This document shows positions 47,946-57,298 of a DNA stretch of 64,000 nt, one piece after another (position 1 is the first letter of the stretch; every line of letters starts with the position of its first letter). Origin of the DNA: Streptococcus sp. LYSM12 (lineage in GTDB: Bacteria; Bacillota; Bacilli; Lactobacillales; Streptococcaceae); NCBI RefSeq assembly GCF_004569635.1, contig NZ_SPOZ01000001.1:118393-182392 (forward strand). Direction: 5' to 3'. Under the pieces are notes generated by a model, which saw only the letters and a program-made list of their open reading frames with translations, ran no database searches and was not told the origin of the DNA. Both the position numbers and the translations under genes were made by a program.

Positions 47946-49919
47946 ATGTTCTATCTCAAATTAGCCTACGGAAATATCCGAAAATCTCCCCAAACCTTTG
48001 CCCCTTTTATCCTAGCCAGTTTGGTGCTTTTTGTCCTAAACTGCTCAACCTTACTACTTATTTTCAGTCCCGTAACTCAAAGCATGAAAACAGGAGCCTT
48101 GGCACTTGGTTTAGGAACTGTGGTGCTGACGATTTTCTCAGTCATCATGGAAATCTACAGCTTCAATTTCTTGATGAAGCAACGTGCTAGAGAATTTGGT
48201 CTCTACAACATGCTGGGGATGAACAAGAAACAACTGGCCTTTGTTGCAACACTGGAATTAGTGATGGTATTTGGCCTGGTCGTGCTCCTAGGTAGTATCT
48301 TGAGTGCTAGTTTTTCAAATGTTCTCTATTTAATTTTTGTCAATCTAGTACAGGGAACGGATCTACATTTTGAGATTTCATTTGTAGCCTTTATCTCCAA
48401 TATCGTGATTTTTGCAGGGATCTTCTTCCTTTTGGAATTACTGGCCATTCATAAGGTTGGATTTTCCTCTCCACTCATTTTATTTAGAAGTAAGGAAGAA
48501 GGAGAAAGGGAACCAAAAGGTAACATCGTTCTCGCCATATCAGGTCTTATCTGTCTTAGTATCGGATATTATTTATCTATTTCATCGAGTCAAATAAGTG
48601 CCGTTGTCGTTCTCTATCGTTTCTTCATTGCCGTTTTATTCGTCATTATAGGAACCTATCTCTTTTACATTAGTTTCATGGCTTGGTACTTGAAATTTCG
48701 GCGCAAGCAGAAGAAGTATTTCTATACACCTGAGCATTTTATTTCAACATCGCAAATGATTTTTCGAATGAAGCAGCATGCAACAGGACTTGCCAATATT
48801 ACTCTTCTTGCGGTTATGACCTTTGTCACCATTGCAACGACTACATCACTCTATTCTAATACCATAAATGTATTAGATAAATTGTATCCTAAACAGAGTT
48901 CTATTGAACTTTTTGTAGACAATCGAGCGGAAGGAGATACTTACTTACAAGACAAGATATTAGATCAGTATCCTAGTCAGAAAGGGAAGCAATTAACGTA
49001 TTTCACATTAACAAATACCATTGAATATGATAACAGCGAAACGCTTCATATCTCAAAAGAAAGTATTCAACATCCGCGAGTTGAGCTGTTTTACTCCGCC
49101 TATTTCATCACACAAGATGATTTTAGACATTTAGGCAATACCTTGCCAGAATTAAAAGAGAACCAGATTGCTTTCTTTAGCCCAAATAGCCATTCAGATT
49201 TAAAACAGTTGATTTTAGAAGATAGAATCTTTGAAAATGTTTCAGAGATTAAAAATGCACATTTTCCTGATATACTCAATACCTATAATCCTATTTTGAT
49301 TGTTGTTAACAATGAGAGCGTGCTGCAAGAATTTAAAAATGTATTCGCACGCTATTCAACGAATGGTAGCGAGAACTTTTTCAGATATCGTGCTTTTCTT
49401 GATTTAACGGATGCAGAAGCAAAGAGCCTTGGTCAAGAGGCAGGAGATGTCATCGAATTAGCTCATCAAAATGGAGAAGCAGTGGGGACGATTCTGCAAA
49501 AATCGACCTTTAGCAATCTAATGTTAGGCTTCGTTAGTGGTTTTCTCTTTACAGGCTTCCTACTTGGCATTAGCTTCTTGCTGGGAGCTGCCTTAATTAT
49601 TTACTACAAGCAGTATTCAGAAGGACACGAGGATAAGAAATCCTATAAAATTCTCCAAGAAGTGGGAATGAGCCAAGATGCTGTCAAAAAAACGATCAAT
49701 TCTCAGATTTTACTTGTCTTCTTTATGCCACTGGCTATGGCTATTCTCCACTTTATAGTATCCCTTGTTATGCTCAAACAAATGCTCAGCATGTTTGGAG
49801 TAACATCACACGCCATCATTTATACCGTAAGTGGTATTACTATTGCGATTATCTGTATCATTTATTTCAGTATTTACAAATGGACAAGCAGGACTTACTA
49901 TCGAATTATCGAAAGATAA
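47946..49919 (+). CDS. BceB-type ABC transporter permease
   Basis: The 657-residue permease has the BceB layout: about ten membrane helices with an extracellular domain of roughly 200 residues (about 300-510) between helices VII and VIII, and two FtsX-like regions. This extracellular domain senses peptide-bound targets and, with the paired kinase, sets resistance by flux. The start follows GGAGGTGAATAACTC, and a shift in codons separates it from the ATPase by three bases. The two-component genes that would read its signal lie 0.8 kb downstream after a repeat-filled gap. Confidence 0.93.
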   Translation: MFYLKLAYGNIRKSPQTFAPFILASLVLFVLNCSTLLLIFSPVTQSMKTGALALGLGTVVLTIFSVIMEIYSFNFLMKQRAREFGLYNMLGMNKKQLAFVATLELVMVFGLVVLLGSILSASFSNVLYLIFVNLVQGTDLHFEISFVAFISNIVIFAGIFFLLELLAIHKVGFSSPLILFRSKEEGEREPKGNIVLAISGLICLSIGYYLSISSSQISAVVVLYRFFIAVLFVIIGTYLFYISFMAWYLKFRRKQKKYFYTPEHFISTSQMIFRMKQHATGLANITLLAVMTFVTIATTTSLYSNTINVLDKLYPKQSSIELFVDNRAEGDTYLQDKILDQYPSQKGKQLTYFTLTNTIEYDNSETLHISKESIQHPRVELFYSAYFITQDDFRHLGNTLPELKENQIAFFSPNSHSDLKQLILEDRIFENVSEIKNAHFPDILNTYNPILIVVNNESVLQEFKNVFARYSTNGSENFFRYRAFLDLTDAEAKSLGQEAGDVIELAHQNGEAVGTILQKSTFSNLMLGFVSGFLFTGFLLGISFLLGAALIIYYKQYSEGHEDKKSYKILQEVGMSQDAVKKTINSQILLVFFMPLAMAILHFIVSLVMLKQMLSMFGVTSHAIIYTVSGITIAIICIIYFSIYKWTSRTYYRIIER

Positions 49920-50344
49920 TACTCGTCAAAAATCAGCTTATCCCGTTGTTGTTTCACCTTGCACCAAGATACAGAACGCAAAGTGAGCAAGGTGAAATGG
50001 GTGACCGACGAGCTAGCTAGGTTCGTCACAAATGAGATACCGAAAAGAACCAGCTAGCTATCAGCTGGCAATCGAAACGATTGACTTGTAACCAATGGAG
50101 ATTAGTATCTAAAGCTAGAACATCTGCAGTCCCCTAAAGGGCACGAATCCGCAAACAAACGTTGCAACGGCTTCGGATATTTTTACACAGCTTTTAGTTC
50201 AAGTTCAGCTATAACAAGATATAAGAGCGTATAAAAACCTGTATGAAAATAGAAATCTTGACACGGTGCCAGGATACTAGAAAAGATTTTCTTTTTCACT
50301 AAGATGTTAGCTCGAGTTCAATTACACAAGATACAAAGTCTGTA
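49920..50344. other. Non-coding stretch between the transporter and two-component genes
   Basis: No gene. It contains a block (about 50011-50036) that recurs inverted at 23260-23283; otherwise nothing is recognised. Confidence 0.5.
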
Positions 50345-50545
50345 AAAAAGAGGCTGGGACATAAGTCCCAGCTTTCTAACTTTGTTAGCCGAATGACGTT
50401 GACGCAGTGGTGGTGGATTGCTTCAATGGCTATCATGCCGTTGGAGCTAGGAAGTGGGAGTGAAACGGTCTGGGAATACCATTTCAGCCCTAAGCTAGAA
50501 TGTAGGAAATAAGGTAAAAACCCAACTCTTTCTTAGGTGTTTTGA
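50345..50545 (+). repeat. Second dispersed repeat family, copy B
   Basis: It begins with a TGGGAC/GTCCCA hairpin (50350-50375), then shares blocks with the inverted copy at 43120-43420, including the GCTTCAATGGCTATCATGCC region and AGTGAAACGGTCTGGGAATA. Confidence 0.65.
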
Positions 50546-50661
50546 GTTCTTTCCCACTCCCGATGTAGAGGAAACTGGCTTCGTGCTCCTTATTCTCAAC
50601 CTTTTACAATTCTCCCTTATGAAAGGCTAGTCGGATACTGATTTTTAGAGGGGTTCAGCTT

Positions 50662-50688
50662 AAAAGTGGCTTCGTAAGCCACTTTTTT
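50662..50688 (+). terminator. Terminator just upstream of the response-regulator gene
   Basis: AAAGTGGCTT and AAGCCACTTT arms around CGT, with TTTTTT. A TACAAT follows at 50691-50696, so the regulator may be transcribed from its own start very close to its ATG. Confidence 0.75.
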
Positions 50689-50702
50689 GATACAATAAGA
50701 GT

Positions 50703-51368
50703 ATGAAAAAAGAAAAAATTTATATCGTAGAAGATGATGAAACGATTGTCCAGCTATTGAGAAGCCATCTGAGCCAGCAATACCAGGTCAGAAGTATCAG
50801 CAATTTTCGGGCGGTTAGCCAAGAAATAGCAGAGTGGCAACCAGATGTAGTGCTCATGGATATTAGTCTACCGTATTTTAATGGTTTTTATTGGACAACC
50901 GAGATTCGCAAAAGCATGACCATGCCGATTATCTTTATTTCTAGTAGCGACGATGAGATGGACGCTGTTATGGCGATGAACATGGGCGGGGATGACTTTA
51001 TTTCAAAACCCTTTTCTTTAGCTCTTTTAGATGCTAAAATTGCAGCTTTCTTGCGCCGTATCCAACAATTTACCCAGGTCCCGCAACTGACCCTCGATGA
51101 CTATCATCTATCTGTAGACGGGCGCTTTAGCTGTGGTACTCATTCCATTCAACTATCCCCTACAGAAACCAAGATTTTAATCACCCTGATGCAGAACCAA
51201 GGACAGGTCGTAACCAAGGAAAAATTGTTAGAACAGCTCTGGGAAAATGAAGAATTTATTGACCAAAATACCTTGAATGTTAATATGACTCGCTTGCGCA
51301 AAAAGGTCCATGAGTTAGGTTTTGAGCGCATTCATACTATTCGAGGAGTGGGGTATATCGTCCAATGA
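50703..51368 (+). CDS. BceR-type OmpR-family response regulator
   Basis: The 221-residue regulator has a receiver domain with acidic pocket VEDDE, phospho-acceptor D53 in LMDISLP and lysine in ISKPFS, then a winged-helix DNA-binding domain (QLSPTETKILITLMQNQGQVV; VNMTRLRKKV; IRGVGYIV). It should bind the TNACA-N4-TGTAA sites at 46913-46947 and activate the transporter operon. The ribosome site is weak (AAGAG). The stop overlaps the kinase start by four bases. Confidence 0.94.
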   Translation: MKKEKIYIVEDDETIVQLLRSHLSQQYQVRSISNFRAVSQEIAEWQPDVVLMDISLPYFNGFYWTTEIRKSMTMPIIFISSSDDEMDAVMAMNMGGDDFISKPFSLALLDAKIAAFLRRIQQFTQVPQLTLDDYHLSVDGRFSCGTHSIQLSPTETKILITLMQNQGQVVTKEKLLEQLWENEEFIDQNTLNVNMTRLRKKVHELGFERIHTIRGVGYIVQ

Positions 51369-52315
51369 TTTTAATGTTTTTCAAAGAATACCGTGGCTGG
51401 TATCTGCTTTATCTCCTTATCGGGATTGGCCTATTGGGCATGTTTGCCCTCTATCGGTTGCCATTTGATTTTATCCTCCAAAGTCTCTTTTTTACCAGTA
51501 GTCTGTTAGCCATTTGGAGTGTTGTTTTTTTTATCAGCTTCCAACGCAAGCAACGCATACTAGAAACAAATCATTATGAGGAAAATTTGCCCGCCTTGCA
51601 TCTCCCGTCTGATCTAGCTTATCTGAAGTTAATAGCACAAGAAAAAGCAGTAGCGAAGAAAAAAATTCTTGCCTATAAATCTCGAGAAAATGAGATGGAA
51701 TCACTAGTGAAAATCTGGTCTCACCAGATGAAAGTGCCCTTGGCAGCCCTATCTCTCATGAGCCAGACCAATCAACTCAATCAGACCGAGGTCAATCATC
51801 ACTTACTCCGCCTTGATAATTATATGGCCAATCTTTTAAATTATATGAAGTTATCCAATCAAGTGAGTGATTTTCGTTTTGAAATGCTTGAGGTTAAGGA
51901 GCTAGTCATCGCATTGGTTAAAAAATACCGCAGCCAATTTCTCCAAAAAGAAATGACTGTAGAAGTAGTAGGAAGTTGGCAGATTAGAAGCGACCGCAAA
52001 TGGTTGACATTTGCATTGTCACAAGTAATAGATAACGCTGTAAAATACAGCCCAAGTGGCTCTACCGTGGCCATTCATCTGGAAAACGGAATCACTATTT
52101 CTGATCAAGGAATTGGAATTTTACCAGAAGATATTCCACGGTTATTTGAAGAAGGTTTCACAGGTTACAATGGTCGTGAGCATCAGAAAGCTAGTGGTTT
52201 TGGCCTCTACTTAACCAAACGTGTCTTGACACAATTAGAATTGACGATTCAGGTGACAAGCCAAATCGATCATGGAACGCAGGTACGCATCTGGCAAGAA
52301 AAAAATAAGAAATGA
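51365..52315 (+). CDS. BceS-type intramembrane-sensing histidine kinase
   Basis: The 316-residue kinase has two N-terminal membrane helices (about residues 12-30 and 37-58) joined by only a few external residues, the hallmark of kinases that sense through a partner transporter. The phospho-acceptor is H120 in WSHQMKVPLAALS; the ATPase part has DNAVKYSPSG (N box), ISDQGIGI and GFGLYLTKRV. It should be signalled by the BceB-type permease. The gene overlaps the regulator gene by four bases. No extracellular sensor domain exists. Confidence 0.94.
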   Translation: MILMFFKEYRGWYLLYLLIGIGLLGMFALYRLPFDFILQSLFFTSSLLAIWSVVFFISFQRKQRILETNHYEENLPALHLPSDLAYLKLIAQEKAVAKKKILAYKSRENEMESLVKIWSHQMKVPLAALSLMSQTNQLNQTEVNHHLLRLDNYMANLLNYMKLSNQVSDFRFEMLEVKELVIALVKKYRSQFLQKEMTVEVVGSWQIRSDRKWLTFALSQVIDNAVKYSPSGSTVAIHLENGITISDQGIGILPEDIPRLFEEGFTGYNGREHQKASGFGLYLTKRVLTQLELTIQVTSQIDHGTQVRIWQEKNKK

Positions 52316-52359
52316 AAAGAATGTACCCTAACATCATGAAAACCTCAAAGGTAGATGAG

Positions 52360-52391
52360 TTAGTTTACATAATGATAATTATGTAAACTAA
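52360..52391. promoter_or_regulatory. Perfect palindrome TTAGTTTACATAAT-N4-complement
   Basis: 14-bp perfect arms around GATA. It shares the core TTTACATAA...TTATGTAAA with palindromes at 57009, 59520 and 59703; possibly sites for one shared regulator. Confidence 0.55.
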
Positions 52392-52522
52392 CATATAACT
52401 GACTATTGATTTTTTCAAAACCTAAACTTAATTGCAAAGAAACTCTGAGGGAAACATCCTCATTCACTTCACTAGATTCCCTACCTAAAAACGACCAAAA
52501 AGAGAAACTATTTGGTATAAAC

Positions 52523-52550
52523 TTGAAAACGGTTTAAAAGATGTTATACT
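52523..52550 (+). promoter_or_regulatory. Promoter of the phosphohexomutase gene with overlapping cre-like site
   Basis: TTGAAA (52523-52528), a 16-bp spacer and TATACT (52545-52550). TGAAAACGGTTTAA from 52524 matches the cre consensus except for one position. Confidence 0.6.
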
Positions 52551-52572
52551 AGAAGTAATAAAGGAGGAAATT

Positions 52573-54084
52573 ATGTCACATCATGTTTTGCAAAATGGTT
52601 CGGATATTCGTGGGATTGCGATTGCGACGGATGAATTAGCAGTTAATTTGACGCCAGAAGCTATCACTAAAATCGTACGTGGCTTGGTTTACTGGCTCTG
52701 TCAAGATGATCGCCTAAAAGAGATTTATCAGGCAGGTAAACTTACCATCGGAATCGGTCGAGATAGTCGTCTCAGCGGTCCTAGTCTGGTGGGGGCCTTT
52801 ACAGCAGAAGCCGTCCGACTAGGGGTACAGGTAATTGATTTTGGGCTAGCAACGACCCCAGCCCTCTTTATGAGTACCCAATATGAGAAATTTGCCTGTC
52901 ATGCTGGTGTTATGGTGACGGCTAGCCACCTTCCTTATTACTTCAATGGGATTAAAATTTTCAGCCAAAAAGGAGGGGCAGAACAGGAAGATATTGCTTT
53001 CATTCTGAAAAATGATCAAGATTTGGCAGAACAGCCTGGTGGAACCGTTCAAACAGCGGATTTGTTGACACCTTATGCTGCAGATTTGGTTGGAAAAATT
53101 CGTCAAGCAAACCAAGGTAAAAAACAGCCACTTAAGGGCTTACATATCATTGTCGATGCAGGAAATGGGGCAGGAGGGTTCTTTGCCGAGAAGGTCCTAC
53201 AAGCCTTAGGGGCTAATACAATGGGATCACAATTTTTGGATCCAGATGGTACTTTTCCAAATCATATTCCAAACCCTGACAATAAAGAGGCCATGGCGAG
53301 CATCCAAGCTGCAGTCTTAGAGCATAGGGCAGATTTAGGGATTATCTTTGATACCGATGTCGACCGTGCTGCCTTGGTTACCAAGTCAGGTGAGATGTTA
53401 AACCGCAACAACTTGATTGCTGTCCTAAGTCAGATCATTTTGCAGGAACACCCTGGAACTAGCATTGTGACCAATTCACCAACTTCTGAGCATTTGAAAC
53501 GGTTTATTGAAGCACTAGGTGGCAAGCAAATTCGCTATATCTCAGGCTATCGCAATGTGATTAACAAGGCGATTGCTACCAATAAAGCAGGTATTGATTG
53601 CCAGCTAGCTATTGAAACTTCAGGGCATGCTGCTTTTAAGGAGAATTACTTCCTTGATGACGGAACCTACGTCGCAGCAAAAGTTCTCATGCTCTTGCCC
53701 CGGCTCCAAGCTGAAGGAACTAGCTTGGAAGATTTAATTTCTCAGTTGAAACAACCTATAGAAACACAGGAAGTACGCTTCAAACTAGAAACCAAAGATT
53801 ATCGAGCACTTGGTGAGCAAGTCATTGCAGATTTGCGGACTCAATCGATCCAAGGCTTCCAGATGAATCCTGAAAATGAAGAAGGAGTACGCTTTGATGT
53901 GACTGCTCCTTACGGAGAAGGCTGGTTCTTATTGAGAATGAGCCTCCATGAACCTCTCCTAGTCCTTCAAGTGGAAAATGATCAACCAGGCTACATCCTG
54001 CCAATCCTCAAACGTCTATCTGAATACTTATCCGCCTATCCTCAAGTCAATCAAGAGGGGATGAAAGTGATTATTGGAAAATAA
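52573..54084 (+). CDS. Phosphoglucomutase/phosphomannomutase family protein
   Basis: The 503-residue alpha-D-phosphohexomutase has the phosphoserine loop TASHLPYYFNGIK with S118, the metal-binding loop DTDVDR near residue 258 and the sugar-binding segment ETSGHAAFKE. An early GSDIRG marks the family start. The length and sequence place it in the PMM/PGM group rather than GlmM. It interconverts hexose 1- and 6-phosphates for sugar-nucleotide or capsule synthesis. AAAGGAGG precedes the ATG. It stands alone, with the promoter and cre-like site noted. The preferred sugar is not certain. Confidence 0.9.
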   Translation: MSHHVLQNGSDIRGIAIATDELAVNLTPEAITKIVRGLVYWLCQDDRLKEIYQAGKLTIGIGRDSRLSGPSLVGAFTAEAVRLGVQVIDFGLATTPALFMSTQYEKFACHAGVMVTASHLPYYFNGIKIFSQKGGAEQEDIAFILKNDQDLAEQPGGTVQTADLLTPYAADLVGKIRQANQGKKQPLKGLHIIVDAGNGAGGFFAEKVLQALGANTMGSQFLDPDGTFPNHIPNPDNKEAMASIQAAVLEHRADLGIIFDTDVDRAALVTKSGEMLNRNNLIAVLSQIILQEHPGTSIVTNSPTSEHLKRFIEALGGKQIRYISGYRNVINKAIATNKAGIDCQLAIETSGHAAFKENYFLDDGTYVAAKVLMLLPRLQAEGTSLEDLISQLKQPIETQEVRFKLETKDYRALGEQVIADLRTQSIQGFQMNPENEEGVRFDVTAPYGEGWFLLRMSLHEPLLVLQVENDQPGYILPILKRLSEYLSAYPQVNQEGMKVIIGK

Positions 54085-54212
54085 TCTCTACTCTGCCAAT
54101 CCAACCTTTGATGTGCTTTCAAAATTAAAGTTTGGAAAGCTCTAGCTAGAACGATAAGAGAATGAAAGAGCGAACAAGAGGAGTAGTGAGTATAAGCAAA
54201 CTCTCTCATAGC

Positions 54213-54318
54213 TATAGTCATTTCGTCTATCTTTTATTACTTCGTTAACTCGCTTTGCCGTACTCCAGTACAGCCTGCAGCTCGTTGCCTAGTACTAAAA
54301 GTAAACGAAAAGACTATA
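54213..54318 (-). repeat. Dispersed inverted-repeat element, copy 12 (106 bp)
   Basis: Complete reverse-orientation copy, TATAGTCATTTCG to AAAGACTATA, with near-perfect inverted ends. Confidence 0.9.
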
Positions 54319-54354
54319 GCTGGGTGTGCTACACTATCATGAAAAATAAAATCA

Positions 54355-54397
54355 CTCAAAAAGAAGCTGAGACTTTTATCTCAGCTTCTTTTTGAGA
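54355..54397. terminator. Strong bidirectional hairpin
   Basis: CTCAAAAAGAAGCTGAGA and CTCAGCTTCTTTTTGAG arms around TTTTAT; T/A runs are built into the stem. Confidence 0.8.
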
Positions 54398-54518
54398 AAG
54401 TTGTTTGACACTAATAGTAGCATTTTCATACATTTTAAGCAATTTGTTCAGAATAAAACAATTTATACGAAGTGCTTCTAGTTTTCTAGTTCTAAATACA
54501 GCATAATGGAATTAGTAA

Positions 54519-54623
54519 TATAGTCATTCGTTTATCTTTTATTACTTCGTTAACTCGCTTTGCAGTACTCTAGTACAGCCTGCAACTCGTTGTCTAGTAC
54601 TAAAAGCAAACGAAAAGACTATA
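54519..54623 (-). repeat. Dispersed inverted-repeat element, copy 13 (105 bp)
   Basis: Complete reverse copy that ends one base before the ribosome site of the CDF gene, so the element forms most of that gene's leader. Confidence 0.9.
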
Positions 54624-54637
54624 AAAGGAGCAAAAAT

Positions 54638-55489
54638 ATGTCATCAAGTAAAAAAATTTTTATAGCATTTATTCTCAATCTCACTTTTTCAATGGTTGAA
54701 TTTATTTTTGGCATCCTCTTTCATTCAAGTGCAATTCTAGCAGATGCCGTCCATGATTTTGGAGATGCACTAGCTATCGGTAGTTCTGCTATGATGCAAC
54801 AATATGCCAATAAACCCGCTAATAGTCGCTATCCATTTGGTTATAAACGTTGGAACATTTTGGCTGCCATGTTAACTTCATCTATTCTCATCCTTGGTTC
54901 GCTGTTCATTGTCCTGGAGAATATTCCAAATCTTTTAAATCCTCAACCTGTCAATCAAGAGGGGATGTTCATTTTAGGAATTGTAGCAGTGATGATGAAC
55001 CTTTTAGCAGCTCATGTTATAAAAGATGGTCATAGTCATAACGAGTCTATTCTTAGCCTGCATTTTTTAGAAGATATTCTAGGTTGGATAGCAGTCATCC
55101 TTGTATCCATTATCCTCCAATTTTCTGAATGGTACATCCTTGATCCACTCTTATCGCTTGGAATCTCCATTTTTATACTTAGTAAGGCGCTACCAAAAGC
55201 CTGGAATCATTTGCAGATACTTTTAGAAGCAGCTCCTGCAGCTATAAATGTAGAGGAAATAAGGAGTGCCTTGTTAGATATTGAGGGAATAGAAAAGATA
55301 GAAGAGCTAAAAATATGGACACTAGATGGATTTGAACATTGTGGAACTGCAATTTTAACTGTATCTTCTAGCGAAAAACAGCAATTTATCAAGGAAAAAG
55401 TTCGTTGGTTATTCTATAACCATGCTATTGGACAGGTAACGATAGAAATATTAGAGGCTTCCCAAAGCTCTAGTAGTAGAAGTAGCTAG
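54638..55489 (+). CDS. Cation diffusion facilitator (CDF) metal-ion exporter
   Basis: The 283-residue transporter has six membrane helices and a cytoplasmic C-terminal domain. Metal-site pairs appear as ADAVHDFGDAL (helix II) and LHFLEDILGW (helix V), the HxxxD type typical of zinc exporters; a short histidine loop DGHSHNES lies between helices IV and V. The ATG at 54638 is chosen because AAAGGAG is directly upstream; the frame extends 26 codons further but only into the repeat. It likely protects against excess zinc. The metal is inferred from motifs. Confidence 0.92.
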   Translation: MSSSKKIFIAFILNLTFSMVEFIFGILFHSSAILADAVHDFGDALAIGSSAMMQQYANKPANSRYPFGYKRWNILAAMLTSSILILGSLFIVLENIPNLLNPQPVNQEGMFILGIVAVMMNLLAAHVIKDGHSHNESILSLHFLEDILGWIAVILVSIILQFSEWYILDPLLSLGISIFILSKALPKAWNHLQILLEAAPAAINVEEIRSALLDIEGIEKIEELKIWTLDGFEHCGTAILTVSSSEKQQFIKEKVRWLFYNHAIGQVTIEILEASQSSSSRSS

Positions 55490-55665
55490 AAATACTGAAA
55501 AATTCCCTCAGCAAATCTGGGATATATATTATTCTGTATTAATAACGAGTAAAGCCTATATTTTAATGCAAACTAGCATTGAGCAATCCCCAATATCATA
55601 CTATACTAAGGCAGGGGGAGCTTAAAACCATTCATTGTGATTGTCGCTGTCTTTGACCAGGCTTT

Positions 55666-56736
55666 CTAGAGTTTACCTAAAGCATTTTTTTGCTCATCGT
55701 TAACGATATGAGTATAGAGATCAGTTACCTGTGTATTCGCATGTCCCAGTTGGTGACTGACTAGGACTTGAGATTTAGTCGCATCATAAAGACGTGTTGC
55801 AAGCGTGTGTCGCAATTTGTGTGGTGTTACACGGATCTTAAAATCAGCCGAATATTTGGCTACCATTTTTTCAATGCTAGACGCATCCATGCGGTTGGGT
55901 AAGCCACGGTATTCTGATAGGAAGAAAGCAATGTCCGTCTTTTCAGCCTTGTAGCGTTGCTGACGGATAGCAAGATAGTTCTCTAAGTATGGCTTAGCAA
56001 AGCCTGCTACATTGACTGAATCACGTTTTCCTCCTTTTCGTGTGACTTCAATGAGCATCAATTTTAAATTGACATCAGCTAAATTGAGATTGACTGCTTC
56101 TGAAAGCCGCACACCCGAGGCAAGCAGAAGTGCCAAAATCGCCAAATCCCTCTCCTTATTTTTCTGGAAAGATGAAAGAGCCCGCTTGGACAACTTAACC
56201 TGATATTGGCTATCCACATAGTCCAAAAACTCCATTGTTTCATCGCCTAAAAAAAGCTTTTGCTTGATGTTTTCAGCCCGAGCAGCAAGGGTTTCCTTTT
56301 TTTTCTTGGTCGATACCTTTTTCATAACATTTCGATAAAAATAGGGCTCTCCCTGCTCATTTTCAACTTCCTCTGTCAAATATTTATAAAGGCTTGACAG
56401 AGCAGATAAGGTCCTATTGATTGTCGTCTGTGAAACCCCGTTTTGGGTAGTATTAGCATTCAACAAGGGCCTTTCTCGTAGATACAAGATAAAAGATTCC
56501 ATGTCTTTTTTAGTCAAATGCTCCAGAGTATCTAAGGAAATCTCTGAAATATGCGATACAGATACCAAGTCAGTTTCTATCAACCATTCAAAAAATCTCC
56601 GATATTCTTTCAAATATTCATACAAGGTGGTGAAACTGTAAGGTACAGCCAGCTTGGACTGGTAGTAGTCAAGAACATACCAAGGCATGATCTCTTTTAG
56701 TTGCTCAATTTTTTCAAGTAACAATTCCCGACGCAT
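55666..56736 (-). CDS. xerS: Tyrosine recombinase XerS
   Basis: The 356-residue recombinase resolves chromosome dimers at difSL with FtsK, replacing XerC/XerD in streptococci. Catalytic residues sit in SGVRLSEAV (R), [11 protein letters not shown] (H, R), [17 protein letters not shown] (H, Y). The ATG giving [15 protein letters not shown] is chosen: GGAGGA lies upstream and the length fits XerS exactly; a frame 20 codons longer lacks a ribosome site. The difSL-like site lies 55 bp upstream of the start, the standard arrangement. Confidence 0.96.
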   Translation of the reverse strand: MRRELLLEKIEQLKEIMPWYVLDYYQSKLAVPYSFTTLYEYLKEYRRFFEWLIETDLVSVSHISEISLDTLEHLTKKDMESFILYLRERPLLNANTTQNGVSQTTINRTLSALSSLYKYLTEEVENEQGEPYFYRNVMKKVSTKKKKETLAARAENIKQKLFLGDETMEFLDYVDSQYQVKLSKRALSSFQKNKERDLAILALLLASGVRLSEAVNLNLADVNLKLMLIEVTRKGGKRDSVNVAGFAKPYLENYLAIRQQRYKAEKTDIAFFLSEYRGLPNRMDASSIEKMVAKYSADFKIRVTPHKLRHTLATRLYDATKSQVLVSHQLGHANTQVTDLYTHIVNDEQKNALGKL

Positions 56737-56790
56737 GATTTCCTCCAAATGTTTTCTTATCTCTTCTAGTATAGCAGAAAGGTTTATATA

Positions 56791-56821
56791 TTTCAAGAAA
56801 ATTATAGTTTTTCGGAAAGAT
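56791..56821 (-). other. difSL chromosome-dimer resolution site
   Basis: The 31-bp site next to xerS has half-sites ATCTTTCCGAA and TTTTCTTGAAA (minus-strand reading) flanking AACTATAA, matching my memory of the streptococcal/lactococcal difSL. XerS would act here. It marks the replication terminus region. Confidence 0.85.
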
Positions 56822-57251
56822 GTTTGGGAAAGAAATCTATTCTATAATGAAAGATTGCTAAATAGACCTGTTATATGGAACTCCAATATTGGGCAATCTC
56901 TGTATCATCTGCTAAACATTCCAACATTCAGTTGCTTATAATTTTCTTTTCTATCCTCTTTTAATAGTTAGCTCAGAAAACACTTTACGTTTTACGTTAC
57001 TGTTTTTATTTTACATAATATATGTTACGTAAAATATTCCTTCGTTGATATTCTTTCTCTATCATCTCGAAACCAAATAACTTCCAGAAAGACTATCTTT
57101 TAGAACCTAATCACTCAGAAAACCAGCTTCGACCTTATTTGGTTTTCATTCTGAAATGGTGCGCCAATGTGAAGTATATCACCACCGACAGTCTTAAAAA
57201 GCAAAACTTATATTCTTTTATAAACTTTTATAAATAAGTATCATAATAAAT
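56822..57251. other. Non-coding stretch beside dif
   Basis: Apart from the palindrome at 57009-57034 no feature is seen. Confidence 0.5.
57009..57034. promoter_or_regulatory. Imperfect palindrome of the TTTACATAA family
   Basis: TTTTACATAA-N6-TTACGTAAAA, one mismatch; see 52360, 59520 and 59703. Confidence 0.4.
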
Positions 57252-57287
57252 AATAAAAAAGGTTGAAGAGAATTGTTCTTCAACCTG
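57252..57287 (-). terminator. Terminator of ylxM-ffh
   Basis: AGGTTGAAGA and TCTTCAACCT arms around four to six bases; on the minus strand followed by TTTTTTATTATT. Confidence 0.88.
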
Positions 57288-57298
57288 AGAAGAGAGAA

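Noticed and set aside
54560..54637. N-terminal extension of 26 codons on the CDF transporter
   Set aside because: It lies in a dispersed repeat and lacks a ribosome site; an excellent site precedes the ATG at 54638.
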